64,000 nucleotides of DNA from Clusia tigrina (lineage: Eukaryota > Arthropoda > Insecta > Diptera > Clusiidae): assembly GCA_920105625.2 (NCBI GenBank), contig OV050032.1, forward strand, positions 72,087,879 to 72,151,878. The letters are read 5' to 3'. Position 1 is the stretch's first letter; each line of letters opens with the position of its first letter. A program made the position numbers and the translations under genes. The notes beneath the pieces are model-generated. The model was not told the origin of the DNA. It did no database searches and was given only the letters and a program-made list of their open reading frames with translations. Below, piece after piece: positions 27,501 to 40,000 of the stretch.

Positions 27501-29800
27501 ATAAAATCTAGAAATTTTGTGACAATAAAGTACTCGTGCCTCTTGTCACTTTACGCTATCGCTCATAGCTATGCTACCATTGATTCCCAAATAAAACACT
27601 GATAAAACTTCAAATGGCCCTAACTTCTATACGGTGTGTCCTATACTTATCAAAGTTTGCAACAATCAAATGCTTGTAACTTTTTACTGGAGCGTCATAA
27701 AACCTTGAAATTTTGTGACAATAAAGTACTCGTGCGTCTTGTCAATTTAATCTATCGCTCATAGCTATGCTACCCTTGAGTCCCAAATCAAACACTGATA
27801 AATCTTCAAATGGCCCTAACTTCCATACGGTGCGTCCTATACCTATCAAACTTTGAAACAATCAAATGCTTGTAACTTTTTACTGGAACGTCATAAAATC
27901 TTGAAATATTGTGACAATAAAGTACTCGTGCCTCTTGTCAATTAAAGTTATCGCTCATAGCTATGCTACCCTTGAGTCCCAAATCAAACACTAATAGAGC
28001 TTCAAATGGCCATAACTTCTATACGGTGCGTCCTACACCTGTCAAAGTTTGTAACAATCAAATGCTTGTAACTTTTTACTGGAGCGTCATAAAATCTAGA
28101 AATTTTGTGACAATAAAGTACTCATGCTTCTTGCCAATTTAAGCTATCGCTCATAGCTATAATACCATTGAGTCCCAAATCAAACACTGATAAAACTTCA
28201 AATAGCCCTAATTTCTATACTGTTCATCCAATACCTATCAAAGTTTGCAACATTGAAATGCTTGTAACTTTTTACTGGAGCGTCATAAATCGTGAAACTT
28301 TGTGCCAATAAAGTACTCGAGTCTCTTGTCAATTAAAGTTATCCCTCATAGCTATGCTACCCTTGAGTCCCAAAACAAACACTGATAAAACTTCAAATTC
28401 AACAATCAAATGCTTGTAACTTTTTATTGTAGCGTCATAAAATCTTAACTGATAAATCTTCAAATGGCCCTAACTTCTATACGGTGGGTCCTATACCTAT
28501 CAAAGTTTGAAACGATCAAATGCTTGTAACTTTTTACTGGAACGTCATAAAATCTTGAAATATTGTGACAATAAAGTACTCGTGCCTCTTGTCAATGAAA
28601 GTTATCGCTCATAGCTATGCTACCCTTGAGTCCCAAATCAAACACTAATTAAACTTCAAATGCCCATTACTTCTATACGGTGCGTCCTACACCTGTCAAA
28701 GTTTGCAGCAATCAAATGCTTGTAACTTTTTACTGGAGCGTCATAAAATCTTGAAATTTTGTGAGAATAAAGTACTCGTGCCTCTTATCAATTTAAGCTA
28801 TCGCTCATAGCTATGCTACCCTTGAATCCCAAATCAAATACTGATAAAACTTCAAATGTCCCTAAATTCTATACGGTGCGTCCTATACCTATCAAAGTTT
28901 GCAACAATCAAATGCTTCTAACTTTTTACTGGAATCGTCATAAAATCTTGAAATTTTGTGACAATAAGTTATTCGTGCCTCTTGTTAATTTAAGCAATCG
29001 CTCATAGCTATTCTACCCTTGAGTCCAAAATAAAACACTGATAAAACTTCAAATAACCCTAACTTCTGAACGGTGCGTCTTATACCAATAAAAGTTTGCA
29101 ACAATCAAATGCTTGTAACTTTTTACTGGAGTGTCACAAAACCTTGAAATTTTGTGACAATAAAGTACTCGTGCCTCTTGTCACTTTACGCTATCGCTCA
29201 TAGCTATGCAACCCTTGATTCCCAATTAAAACACTGATAACACTGCAAATGACCCTAACTTCTATACGGTGCGTCTACACCTATCAAAGTTTGCAACAAT
29301 CAAATGCTTGCAACTTTTTACTGGAGCGTCATAAAATCTTGAAATTTTGTGAGAATAAAGTACTCGTGCCTCTTATCAATTTAAACTATCGCTAGTAGCT
29401 TTGCTACCCTTGAGTCCCAAATCAAACACTGATAAATCTTCAAATGACCCTAACTTCTATACGGTGCGTCTACACCTATCAAAGTTTGCAACAATCAAAT
29501 GCTTGTAACTTTTTACTGGAGCGTCATAAAATATTGAAATTTTGTGACAATAAAGTCCTCGTGCCTCATGTCAATTTAATCTATCGCTCATAGCTATGCT
29601 ACCCTTGAGTCCCAAATCAAACTCTGACAAAACTTCAAATAGCCCTAACTTTTGTACGGTGCGTCTTATACCTATCAAAGTTTGCAACAATCAAATGCCT
29701 CTAACTTTTTACTGGAGTGTCAAAAAACCTTGAAATTCTGTGACAATAAAGTACTCGTGCCTCTTGTCAATTAAAGTTATCGCTCATAGCTATGCTACCA
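24571..29800. repeat. Satellite stretch of mixed left-type monomers
   Basis: About 27 monomers of the left-half types, including the GTCTCTTG, ACGGTGCGGCC and GTGGCTCC variants. Their order resembles that of positions 1-10 kb but is reshuffled, and there are more private substitutions. Within it, roughly 25400-26000 and 28800-29400 follow a similar order. No gene, RNA or non-satellite insert was seen. Confidence 0.65.
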
Positions 29801-32800
29801 TTGATTCCCAAATAAAACACTGATAAAACTTCAAACGGCCCTAACTTCTAAACGGTGTGTTCTATACCTATCAAAGTTTGCAATAATCAAATGCTTGTAA
29901 CTTTTTACTGGAGCGTCATAAAACCTTGAAATTTTGTGACAATAAAGTACTCGTGCGTCTTGTGAATTTAATCTATCGCTCATAGCTATGCTACCCTTGA
30001 GTCCCAAATCAAACACTGATAAATCTTCAAATGGCCCTAACTTCTATACGGTACGTCCTATACCTATCAAAGTTTGAAACAATAAAATGCTTGTAACTTT
30101 TTACTGGAACTTCATAAAATCTTGAAATATTGTGACAATAAAGTACTCGTGCCTCTTGTCAATTAAAGTTATCGCTCATAGCTATGCTACCCTTGAGTCC
30201 CAAATCAAATACTATTAAAACTTCAAATGGCCATAACTTCTATACGGTGCGTCGTACACCTGTCAAAGTTTTCAACAATCAAATGCTTGTAATTTTTTAC
30301 TGGAGAGTCATAAAATCTTGAAATTCTGTGACAATAAAGTAGTCGTGCGTCTTGTGAATTTAATCTATCGCTCATAGCTATGCTACCCTTGAGTCCCAAA
30401 TCAAACACTGATAAATCTTCAAATGGCCCTAACTTCTATACGGTGCGTCCTATACCTATCAAAGTTTGAAACAATAAAATGCTTGTAACTTTTTACTGGA
30501 ACTTCATAAAATCTTGAAATTTTGTGACAATAAAGTACTCGAGCCTCTTATCAATTAAAGTTATCGCTCATAGGTATGCTACCCTGGAGTCCACAATAAA
30601 ACACTGATAAAACTGCAAATGACCCTAACTTCTATACGATGCGTGCTACACCTATTAAAGTTTGCAACAATCAAATGCTTGCAACTTTTTACTGGAGTGT
30701 CATAAAATCTTGAAATTCTGTGACAATAAAGTACTCGTGCCTCTCATCAATTTAAGCTATCGCTCATAGCTATGCTACCCTTGAGTCCCAAATCAAACAC
30801 TGAAAAAATTTAAAATGGCCCCAAATTCTATACGTACTATACCTATCAAATTTTGCAACAATCAAATGCTTCTTACTTTTTACTGGAGCGTCATAAAACC
30901 TTGAAATTTTGTGACAATAAATAACTCGTGCCTCTAGTTAATGTAAGCAATCGCTCATAGCTATGCTACCCTTGAGTCCAAAATAAAACACTGATAAAAC
31001 TGCAAATGACCCTAACTTCTATACGGTGCGTCCTACCCCTATCAAAGTTTGCCACAATCAAATGCTTGTAACTTTTTACTGGAGCATAATAAAATCTAGA
31101 AATTTTGTGACAATAAACCCTTGAGTCCCAAAACAAACACTGATAAAACTTCAACTGCAACAATCAAATGCTTGTAACTTTTTATTGTAGCGTCATAAAA
31201 TCTTAAAATTTTGTGAGAATAAAGTACTCGTGCCTCTTATCAATTTAAGCTATCGCTCATAGCTATGCTACCCTTGAGTCCCAAATCAAACACTGATAAA
31301 ACTTCAAATGACCCTACTTTCTATACGGTGCGTCCTATACCTATTAAAGTTTGCAACAATCAAATGCTTCTAACTTTTCACTGGAGCGTCATAAAACCTT
31401 GAAATTTTGTGACAATAAATAACTCGTGCCTCTAGTTAATTTAAGCAATCGCTCATAGCTATTCTACCCTTGAGTCCCAAATCAAACACTGATAAAACTT
31501 CAAATGGCCATAACTTTTATACGGTGGGTCCTTTACCTATCAGAGTTTGCAACAATCAAATGCTTGTGACTTTTTACAGGAGCGTCATAAAATATTGAAA
31601 TTTTTTGACAATAAAGTCCTCGTGCCTCTTGTCAATTTAATCTATCGCTCATAGTTATGCTACCCTTGAGTCCCAAATCAAACTCTGATAAAACTTCAAA
31701 TACCTCTAACTTATGTACGGTGCGTCTTATGCCTATCAAAGTTTACAACAATCAAATGCTTGTAACTTTTTACTGGAGTGTCATAAAACCTTGAAATTCT
31801 GTGACAATAAAATACTCGTGCCTCTTGTCACTTTACGCTATCGCTCATAGCTATGCTACCCTTGATTCCCAAATAAAACACTGATAAAACTTCAAATGGC
31901 CCTAACTTCTATACGGTGTGTCCTATACATATCAAAGTTTGCAGCAATCAAATGCTTGTAACTTTTTACTGGAGCGTCATAAAACCTTGAAATTTTGTGA
32001 AAATAAAGTACTCGTGCATCTTGACAATTTAAGCTATCGCTCATAGCTATGCTACCCTTGAGTCCCAAATCAAACACTGATAAATCTTCAAATGGCCCTA
32101 AATTCTATCTGGTGCGTCCTATACCTATCAAAGTTTTAAACAATCAAATGCTTGTAACTTTTTACTGGAACGTTATAAAATCTTGAAATACTGTGACAAT
32201 AAAGTACTCGTGCCTCTTGTCAATTAAAGTTATCGCTCATAGCTATGCTACCCTTGAGTCCTAAATCAAACACCAATAAAACTTAAAATGGCCATAACTT
32301 CTATACGGTGCGTCCTATACCTATCAAAGTTTGCAACAATCAAATGCTTGTAACTTTTTACTGGAGCGTCATAAAACCTTGAAATTTTGTGACAATAAAG
32401 TACTCGTGCATCTTGACAATTTAAGCTATCGCTCATAGCTATGCTACCCTTGAGTCCCAAATCCAACACTGATAAATCTTCAAATGGCCCGAACTTTTAT
32501 ACGGTGCGTCTTATACCTAGCAAATTTTGAACCATGCAAATGCTTGTAATTTTTTACTGGAGCGTCATAAAATCTTGAAATTCTGTGACAATAAAGTACT
32601 CGTGCCTCTCATCAATTTAAGCTATCGCGCATAGCTATGCTACCCTTGAGTCCCAAATCAAACACTGATAAAATTTAAAATGGCCATAACTTCTATACTG
32701 TGCGTCCTACACCTGTCAAATTTTGAACAATGCAAATGCTTGTAATTTTTTACTGGAGCGTCATAAAATCTTGAAATTCTGTGACAATAAAGTACTCGTG

Positions 32801-34050
32801 CCTCTCATCAATTTAAGCTATCGCTCATAGCTATGCTACCCTTGAGTCCCAAATCAAACAATGATAAAATTTAAAATGGCCCTAACTTCTACACGGTGCG
32901 GACTGCACCTATCAAAGTTTGCCACAATCAAATGCTTGTAACTTTTTACTGGAGCGTCATAGAACCTTGAAATTTTGTGACAATAAAGTACTCCTGCCTC
33001 TTATCAATTTAAGCTATCGCTCATTACTATTCTACCCTTGAGTCCCAAATCAAACACTGATAAAACTTCAAATGGCCCTAACTTCTATACGGTGGGTCCT
33101 TAACCTATCAGAGTTTGCAACAATCAAATGATTGTAACTTTTTACTGGAGCATAATAAAATCTAGAAATTTTGTGACAATAAAGTACTCGTGCTTCTTGT
33201 CAATTTAAGCTATCGCTCATAGCTTTCCTACCATTGAGTCCCAAATCAAACACTGATAAAACTTCAAATAGCCCTAATTTCTATACTGTGCATCCTATAC
33301 CTATCAAAGTTTGCAAACATTGAAATGCTTGTAACTTTTTACTGGAGCGTCATAAATAGTGAAACTTTGTGACAATAAAGTACTCGAGTCTCTTGTCAAT
33401 TAAAGTTATCGCTCATAGCTATGCTACCCTTGAGACCCAAAACAAACACTGATAAAACTTCAAATGCAACAATCAAATGCTTGTAACTTTTTACGGGAGC
33501 GTCATTAAACCTTGAAATTCTGTGACAATAAAGTAGTCGTTCCTCTTGTCACTTTACGCTATCGCTCATAGCTATGCTACCCTTGATTCCCAAATAAAAC
33601 ACTGATAAAACTTCAAATGGCCCTAACTTCTATACGGTGTGTCCTATACCTATCAAAGTTTGCAACAATCAAATGCTGTTAACTTTTTACTGGAGCGTCA
33701 TAGAACCTTGAAATTTTGTGAAAATAAGGTACTCGTGTGTCTTGACAATTTAAGCTATCGCTCATAGATATGCTACCCTTGAGTCCCAAATCAAAAACTG
33801 ATAAATCTTCAAATGGCCCTAACTTCTATACGGTGCGTCCTATACATATCAAAGTTTGAAACAATCAAATGCTTGTAAATTTTTACTGGAACGTCATAAA
33901 ATCTTGAAATACTGTGACAATAAAGTACTCGTGCCTCTTGTCAATTAAAGTTATCGCTCATAGCTATGCTACCCTTGAGTCCCAAATCAAACACTAATAA
34001 AACTTAAAATGGCCATAACTTCTATACTGTGCGTCCTACACCTGTCAAAG
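29801..34050. repeat. Irregular satellite zone between the two higher-order domains
   Basis: Monomers here are still recognisable, but they carry more private changes and small losses. Examples are a monomer near 30825-30845 missing part of the GGTGCGTCC segment, and a junction near 31118 where ACAATAAA runs straight into CCCTTGAGTCC. I saw no long, constant-offset copy inside the zone. Its right part (about 32820-34010) reappears near 45020-46200 at an offset of about 12.2 kb. Confidence 0.6.
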
Positions 34051-37000
34051 TTTGCAACAATCAAATGCTTGTAACTTTTTACTGGAGCGTCATAAAATCT
34101 TGAAATTTTGTGAGAATAAAGTACTCGTGCCTCTATCGCTCATTGCTATGCTACCCTTAAGTCACAAATCAAACACTGATAAAACTTCAAACGGCCCTAA
34201 CTTCTACATGGTGCGGCCTGCACCTATCAAAGTTTGCCACAATCAAATGCTTGTAACTTTTTACGAGGGCGTCATTAAACCTTGAAATTTTGTGACAATA
34301 AAGTACTCGTGAGTCTTGTCAATTTAAGCTGCCACTCATAGCTTTCTTACTCTTGAGACCCAAATCAAACACTGAATAAACTTCAAATGTCCCTAAATTC
34401 TATACGGTGCGTCCTATACCTTTCAAAGTTTGCAACAATTAAATGCTTCTAACTTTTTACTGGAGCGTCATAGAACCTTTAAATTTTGTGACAATAAAGT
34501 ACTCGTGCCTCTTATCAATTTAAGCTATCGCTCATAGCTATGCTACCCTTGAGTCCCAAATCAAAGTTTGCAACAATCAAATGCTTGTAACTTTTTACTG
34601 GAGCGTCATAAAACCTTGAAATTTTGTGACAATAAAGTACTCGTGCGCCTTGTCAATTAAAGTTATCGCTCACAGCTATGCTACCCTTGAGTCCCAAATC
34701 AAACACTAATAAAACTTAAAATGGCCATAACTTCTATACGGTGCGTCCTACACCTGTCAAAGTTTGCAACAATCAAATGCTTGTAACTTTTTACTGGAGC
34801 GTCATAAAATCTTGAAATTCTGTGACAATAAAGTACTCGTGCCTCTCATCAATTTAAGCTATCGCGCATAGCTATGCTACCCTTGAGTCCCAAATCAAAC
34901 ACTGATAAAATTTAAAATGGTCATAACTTCTATACTGTGAGTCCTACACCTATCAAAGTTTGCAACAATCAAATGCTTGCAACTTTTTACTGGAGCGTCA
35001 TAAAATCTTGAAATTTTGTGAGAATAAAGTACTCGTGCCTCTTATCAATTTAAACTATCGCTCATAGCTATGCTACCCTTGAGTCACAAATCAAACACTG
35101 ATGAAACTTCAAACGGCCCTAACTTCTACACGGTGCGGCCTGGACCTATCAAAGTTTGCCACAATCAAATGCTTGTAACTTTTTACGGGAGCGTCATTAA
35201 ACCTTGAAATTTTGTGACAATAAAGTACTCGTGCCTCTTGTCAATTTAAGCTGTCGCTCATAGCTTTGCTACTCTTGAGTCCCAAATCAAACACTGATAA
35301 AACTTCCAATGTCCCTAAATTCTATACGGTGCGTCCTATACCTATCAAAGTTTGCAACAAGCAAATGCTTCTTACTTTTTACTGGAGCGTCATAGAACCT
35401 TGAAATTTTGTGACAATACAGTACTCGGGCCTCTTATCAATTTAAGCTATCGCTCATAGCTATTCTACCCTTGAGTCCCAAATCAAACACTGATAAAACT
35501 TCAAATGGCCCTAACTTCTATACGGTGGGTCCTTTACCTATCAGAGTTTGCAATAATCAAATGCTTGTAACTTTTTACTGGAGCATAATAAAATCTTGAA
35601 ATTTTGTGCAATAAAGTACTCGTGCTTCTTGTCAATTTAAGCTATCGCTCATAGCTATCCTACCATTGAGTCCCAAATCAAACACTGATAAAACTTCAAA
35701 TATCCCTAATTTCTATACTGTGCATCCTATACCTATCAAAGTTTGCAACATTGAAATGCTTGTAACTTTTTACTGGAGCGTCATAAATCGTGAAACTTTG
35801 TGACAATAAAGTACTCGAGTCTCTTGTCAATTTAAGCTATCGCTCATAGCTATGCTACCCTTGAGTCCCAAATCAAACTCTGATAAAACTTCAAATAGCC
35901 CTAACTTCTGTACTGTGCGTCTTATACCTATCAAAGTTTGCAACAATCAAATGCTTGTAACTTTTTACTGGAGTGTCATAAAACCTAGAAATTCTGTGAC
36001 AATAAAGTACTCGTGCCTCTTGTCACTTTACGCTATCGTTCATAGCTATGCTACCCTTGATTCCCAAATAAAACACTGATAAAACTTCAAATGGCCCTAG
36101 ATTCTATACGGTGTGTCCTATACCTATCAAAGTTTGCAAGTTTTGGAGCGTCATAAAACCTTGAAATTTTGTGACAATAAAGTACTCGTGCGTCTTGTCA
36201 ATTTAAGCTATCGCTCATAGCTATGCTACCCTTGAGTCCCAAATCAAACTCTGATAAATCTGCAAATGGCCCTAACTTCTATACGGTGCGTCCTAAACCT
36301 ATCAAAGTTTGAAACAATCAAATGCTTCTAACTTTTTACTGGAACGTCATAAAATCTTGAAATATTGTGACAATAAAGTACTCGTGCCTCTTGTCAATTA
36401 AAGTTATCGCTCATAGCTATGCTATCCTTGAGTCCCAAATCAAACACTAATAAAACTTAAAATGGCCATAACTTCTATACGGTGCGTAACTTCTGTAATG
36501 CTTGTAACTTTTTACTGGAGCGTCATAAAATCTTGAAATTTTGTGACAATAAAGTACTCGTGCCTTTTGTCAATTTAAGCTATCGCTCATAGCTATGCTG
36601 CCCTTGAGTCCCAAATCAAACACTGATAAATCTTCAAATGGCCCGAACTTTTATACGGTGCGTCTTACACCTAGCAAAGTTTGCAACAATCAAATGCTTG
36701 TAATTTTTTACTGGAGCGTCATAAAATCTTGAAATTCTGTGACAATAAAGTACTCGTGCCTCTCATCAATTTAAGCTATCGCGCATAGCTATGCTACCCT
36801 TGAGTCCCAAATCAAACACTGATAAAATTTAAAATGGCGCTAAATTCTATGCGGTGCGTACTATACCTATCAAAGTTTGCAACAATAAAATGCTTCTTAC
36901 TATTTACTGGAGCGTCATAAAACCTTGAAATTTTGTGACAATAAATTACGCGTGCCTCTTATCAATTTAAGCTATCGCTCATAGCTATGCTACCCTTGTG

Positions 37001-40000
37001 TCCAAAATAAAACACTGATAAAACTGCAAATGACCCTAACTTCTATACGGTGAGTCCTACACCTATCAAAGTTTGCAACAATCAAATGCTTGCAACTTTT
37101 TACTGGAGCGTCATAAAATCTTGAAATTTTGTGAGAATAAAGTACTCGTGCCTCTATCGCTCATAGCTATGCTACCCTTAAGTCACAAATCAAACACTGA
37201 TAAAACTTCAAACGGCCCTAACTTCTACACGGTGCGGCCTGCACCTATCAAAGTTTGCCACAATCAAATGCTTGTAACTTTTTACGAGGGCGTCATTAAA
37301 CCTTGAAATTTTGTGACAATAAAGTACTCGTGAGTCTTGTCAATTTAAGCTGCCACTCATAGCTTTGATACTCTTGAGACCCAAATCAAACACTGAATAA
37401 ACTTCAAATGTCCCTAAATTCTATACGGTGCGTCCTATACCTTTCAAAGTTTGCAACAATTAAATGCTTCTAACTTTTTACTGGAGCGTCATAGAACCTT
37501 GAAATTTTGTGACAATAAAGTACTCGTGCCTCTTATCAATTTAAGCTATCGCTCATAGCTATGCTACCCTTGAGTCCCAAATCAAAGTTTGCAACAATCA
37601 AATGCTTGTAACTTTTTACTGGAGCGTCATAAAACCTTGAAATTTTGTGACAATAAAGTACTCGTGCGCCTTGTCAATTAAAGTTATCGCTCATAGCTAT
37701 GCTACCCTTGAGTCCCAAATCAAACACTAATAAAACTTAAAATGGCCATAACTTCTATACGGTGCGTCCTACACCTGTCAAAGTTTGCAACAATCAAATG
37801 CTTGTAACTTTTTACTGGAGCGTCATAAAATCTTGAAATTCTGTGACAATAAAGTACTCGTGCCTCTCATCAATTTAAGCTATCGCGCATAGCTATGCTA
37901 CCCTTGAGTCCCAAATCAAACACTGCTAAAATTTAAAATGGCCATAACTTCTATACTGTGCGTCCTACACCTGTCAAAGTTTGCAACAATCAAATGCTTG
38001 TAACTTTTTACTGGAGCATAATAAAATCTTGAAATTTTGTGACAATAAATTACTCGTACCTCTTATCAATTTAAGCTATCGCTCATAGCTATGCTACCCT
38101 CGAGTCCAAAATAAAACACTGATAAAACTGCAAATGACCCTAACTTCTATACGGTGAGTCCTACACCTATCAAAGTTTGCAACAATCAAATGCTTGCAAC
38201 TTTTTACTGGAGCGTCATAAAATCTTGAAATTTTGTGAGAATAAAGTACTCGTGCCTCTTATCAATTTAAACTAACGCTCATAGCTATGCTACCCTTGAG
38301 TCACAAATCAAACACTGATGAAACTTCAAACGGCCCTAACTTCTACACGGTGCGGCCTGGACCTATCAAAGTTTGCCACAATCAAATGCTTGTAACTTTT
38401 TACGGGAAGCGTCATTAAACCTTGAAATTTTGTGACAATAAATTAAAGTACTCGTGCCTCTTGTCAATTAAAGTTATCGCTCATAGCTATGCTACCCTTG
38501 AGTCCCAAATCAAACACCAATAAAACTTAAAATGGCCATAACTTCTATACGGTGCGTCCTATACCTATCAAAGTTTGCAACAATCAAATGCTTGTAACTT
38601 TTTACTGGAGCGTCATAAAACCTTGAAATTTTGTGACAATAAAGTACTCGTGCATCTTGACAATTTAGGCTATCGCTCATAGCTATGCTCCCCTTGAGTC
38701 CCAAATCAAACACTGATAAATCTTCAAAAGCCCCTAACTTCTATCCGGTGCGTCCTATACCTATCAAAGTTTTAAACAATCAAATGCTTGTAACTTTTTA
38801 CAGGAACGTCATAAAATCTTGAAATACTGTGACAATAAAGTACTCGTGCCTCTTGTCAATTAAAGTTATCGCTCATAGCTATGCTACCCTTGAGTCCCAA
38901 ATCAAACACCAATAAAACTTAAAATGGCCATAACTTCTATACGGTGCGTAACTTCTGTAATGCTTGTAACTTTTTACTGGAGCGTCATAAAATCTTGAAA
39001 TTTTGTGACAATAAAGTACTCGTGCCTTTTGTCAATTTAAGCTATCGCTCATAGCTATGCTGCCCTTGAGTCCCAAATCAAACACTGATAAATCTTCAAA
39101 TGGCCCGAACTTTTATACGGTGCGTCTTACACCTAGCAAAGTTTGCAACAATCAAATGCTTGTAATTTTTTACTGGAGCGTCATAAAATCTTGAAATTCT
39201 GTGACAATAAAGTACTCGTGCCTCTCATCAATTTAAGCTATCGCGCATAGCTATGCTACCCTTGAGTCCGAAATCAAACACTGATAAAATTTAAAATGGC
39301 GCTAAATTCTATGCGGTGCGTACTATACCTATCAAAGTTTGCAACAATAAAATGCTTCTTACTTTTTACTGGAGCGTCATAAAACCTTGAAATTTTGTGA
39401 CAATAAATTACTCGTGCCTCTTATCAATTTAAGCTATCGCTCATAGCTATGCTACCCTTGAGTCCAAAATAAAACACTGATAAAACTGCAAATGACCCTA
39501 ACTTCTATACGGTGAGTCCTACACCTATCAAAGTTTGCAACAATCAAATGCTTGCAACTTTTTACTGGAGCGTCATAAAATCTTGAAATTTTGTGAGAAT
39601 AAAGTACTCGTGCCTCTATCGCTCATAGCTATGCTACCCTTGAGTCACAAATCAAACACTGATAAAACTTCAAACGGCCCTAACTTCTACACGGTGGGGC
39701 CTGCACCTATCAAAGTTTGCCACAATCAAATGCTTGTAACTTTTTACGACGGCGTCATTAAACCTTGAAATTTTGTGACAATAAAGTACTCGTGAGTTTT
39801 GTCAATTTAAGCTGCCACTCATAGCTTTGTTACTCTTGAGACCCAAATCAAACACTGAATAAACTTCAAATGTCCCTAAATTCTATACGGTGCGTCCTAT
39901 ACCTTTCAAAGTTTGCAACAATTAAATGCTTCTAACTTTTTACTGGAGCGTCATAGAACCTTGAAATTTTGTGACAATAAAGTACTCGTGCCTCTTATCA

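Noticed and set aside
1385..32469. Recurring 61-92-codon open frames in the satellite, on both strands
   Set aside because: They repeat because the satellite repeats. The frame shifts every 196-bp unit, many start at TTG or another non-ATG codon, and no domain, signal peptide or codon bias is visible.
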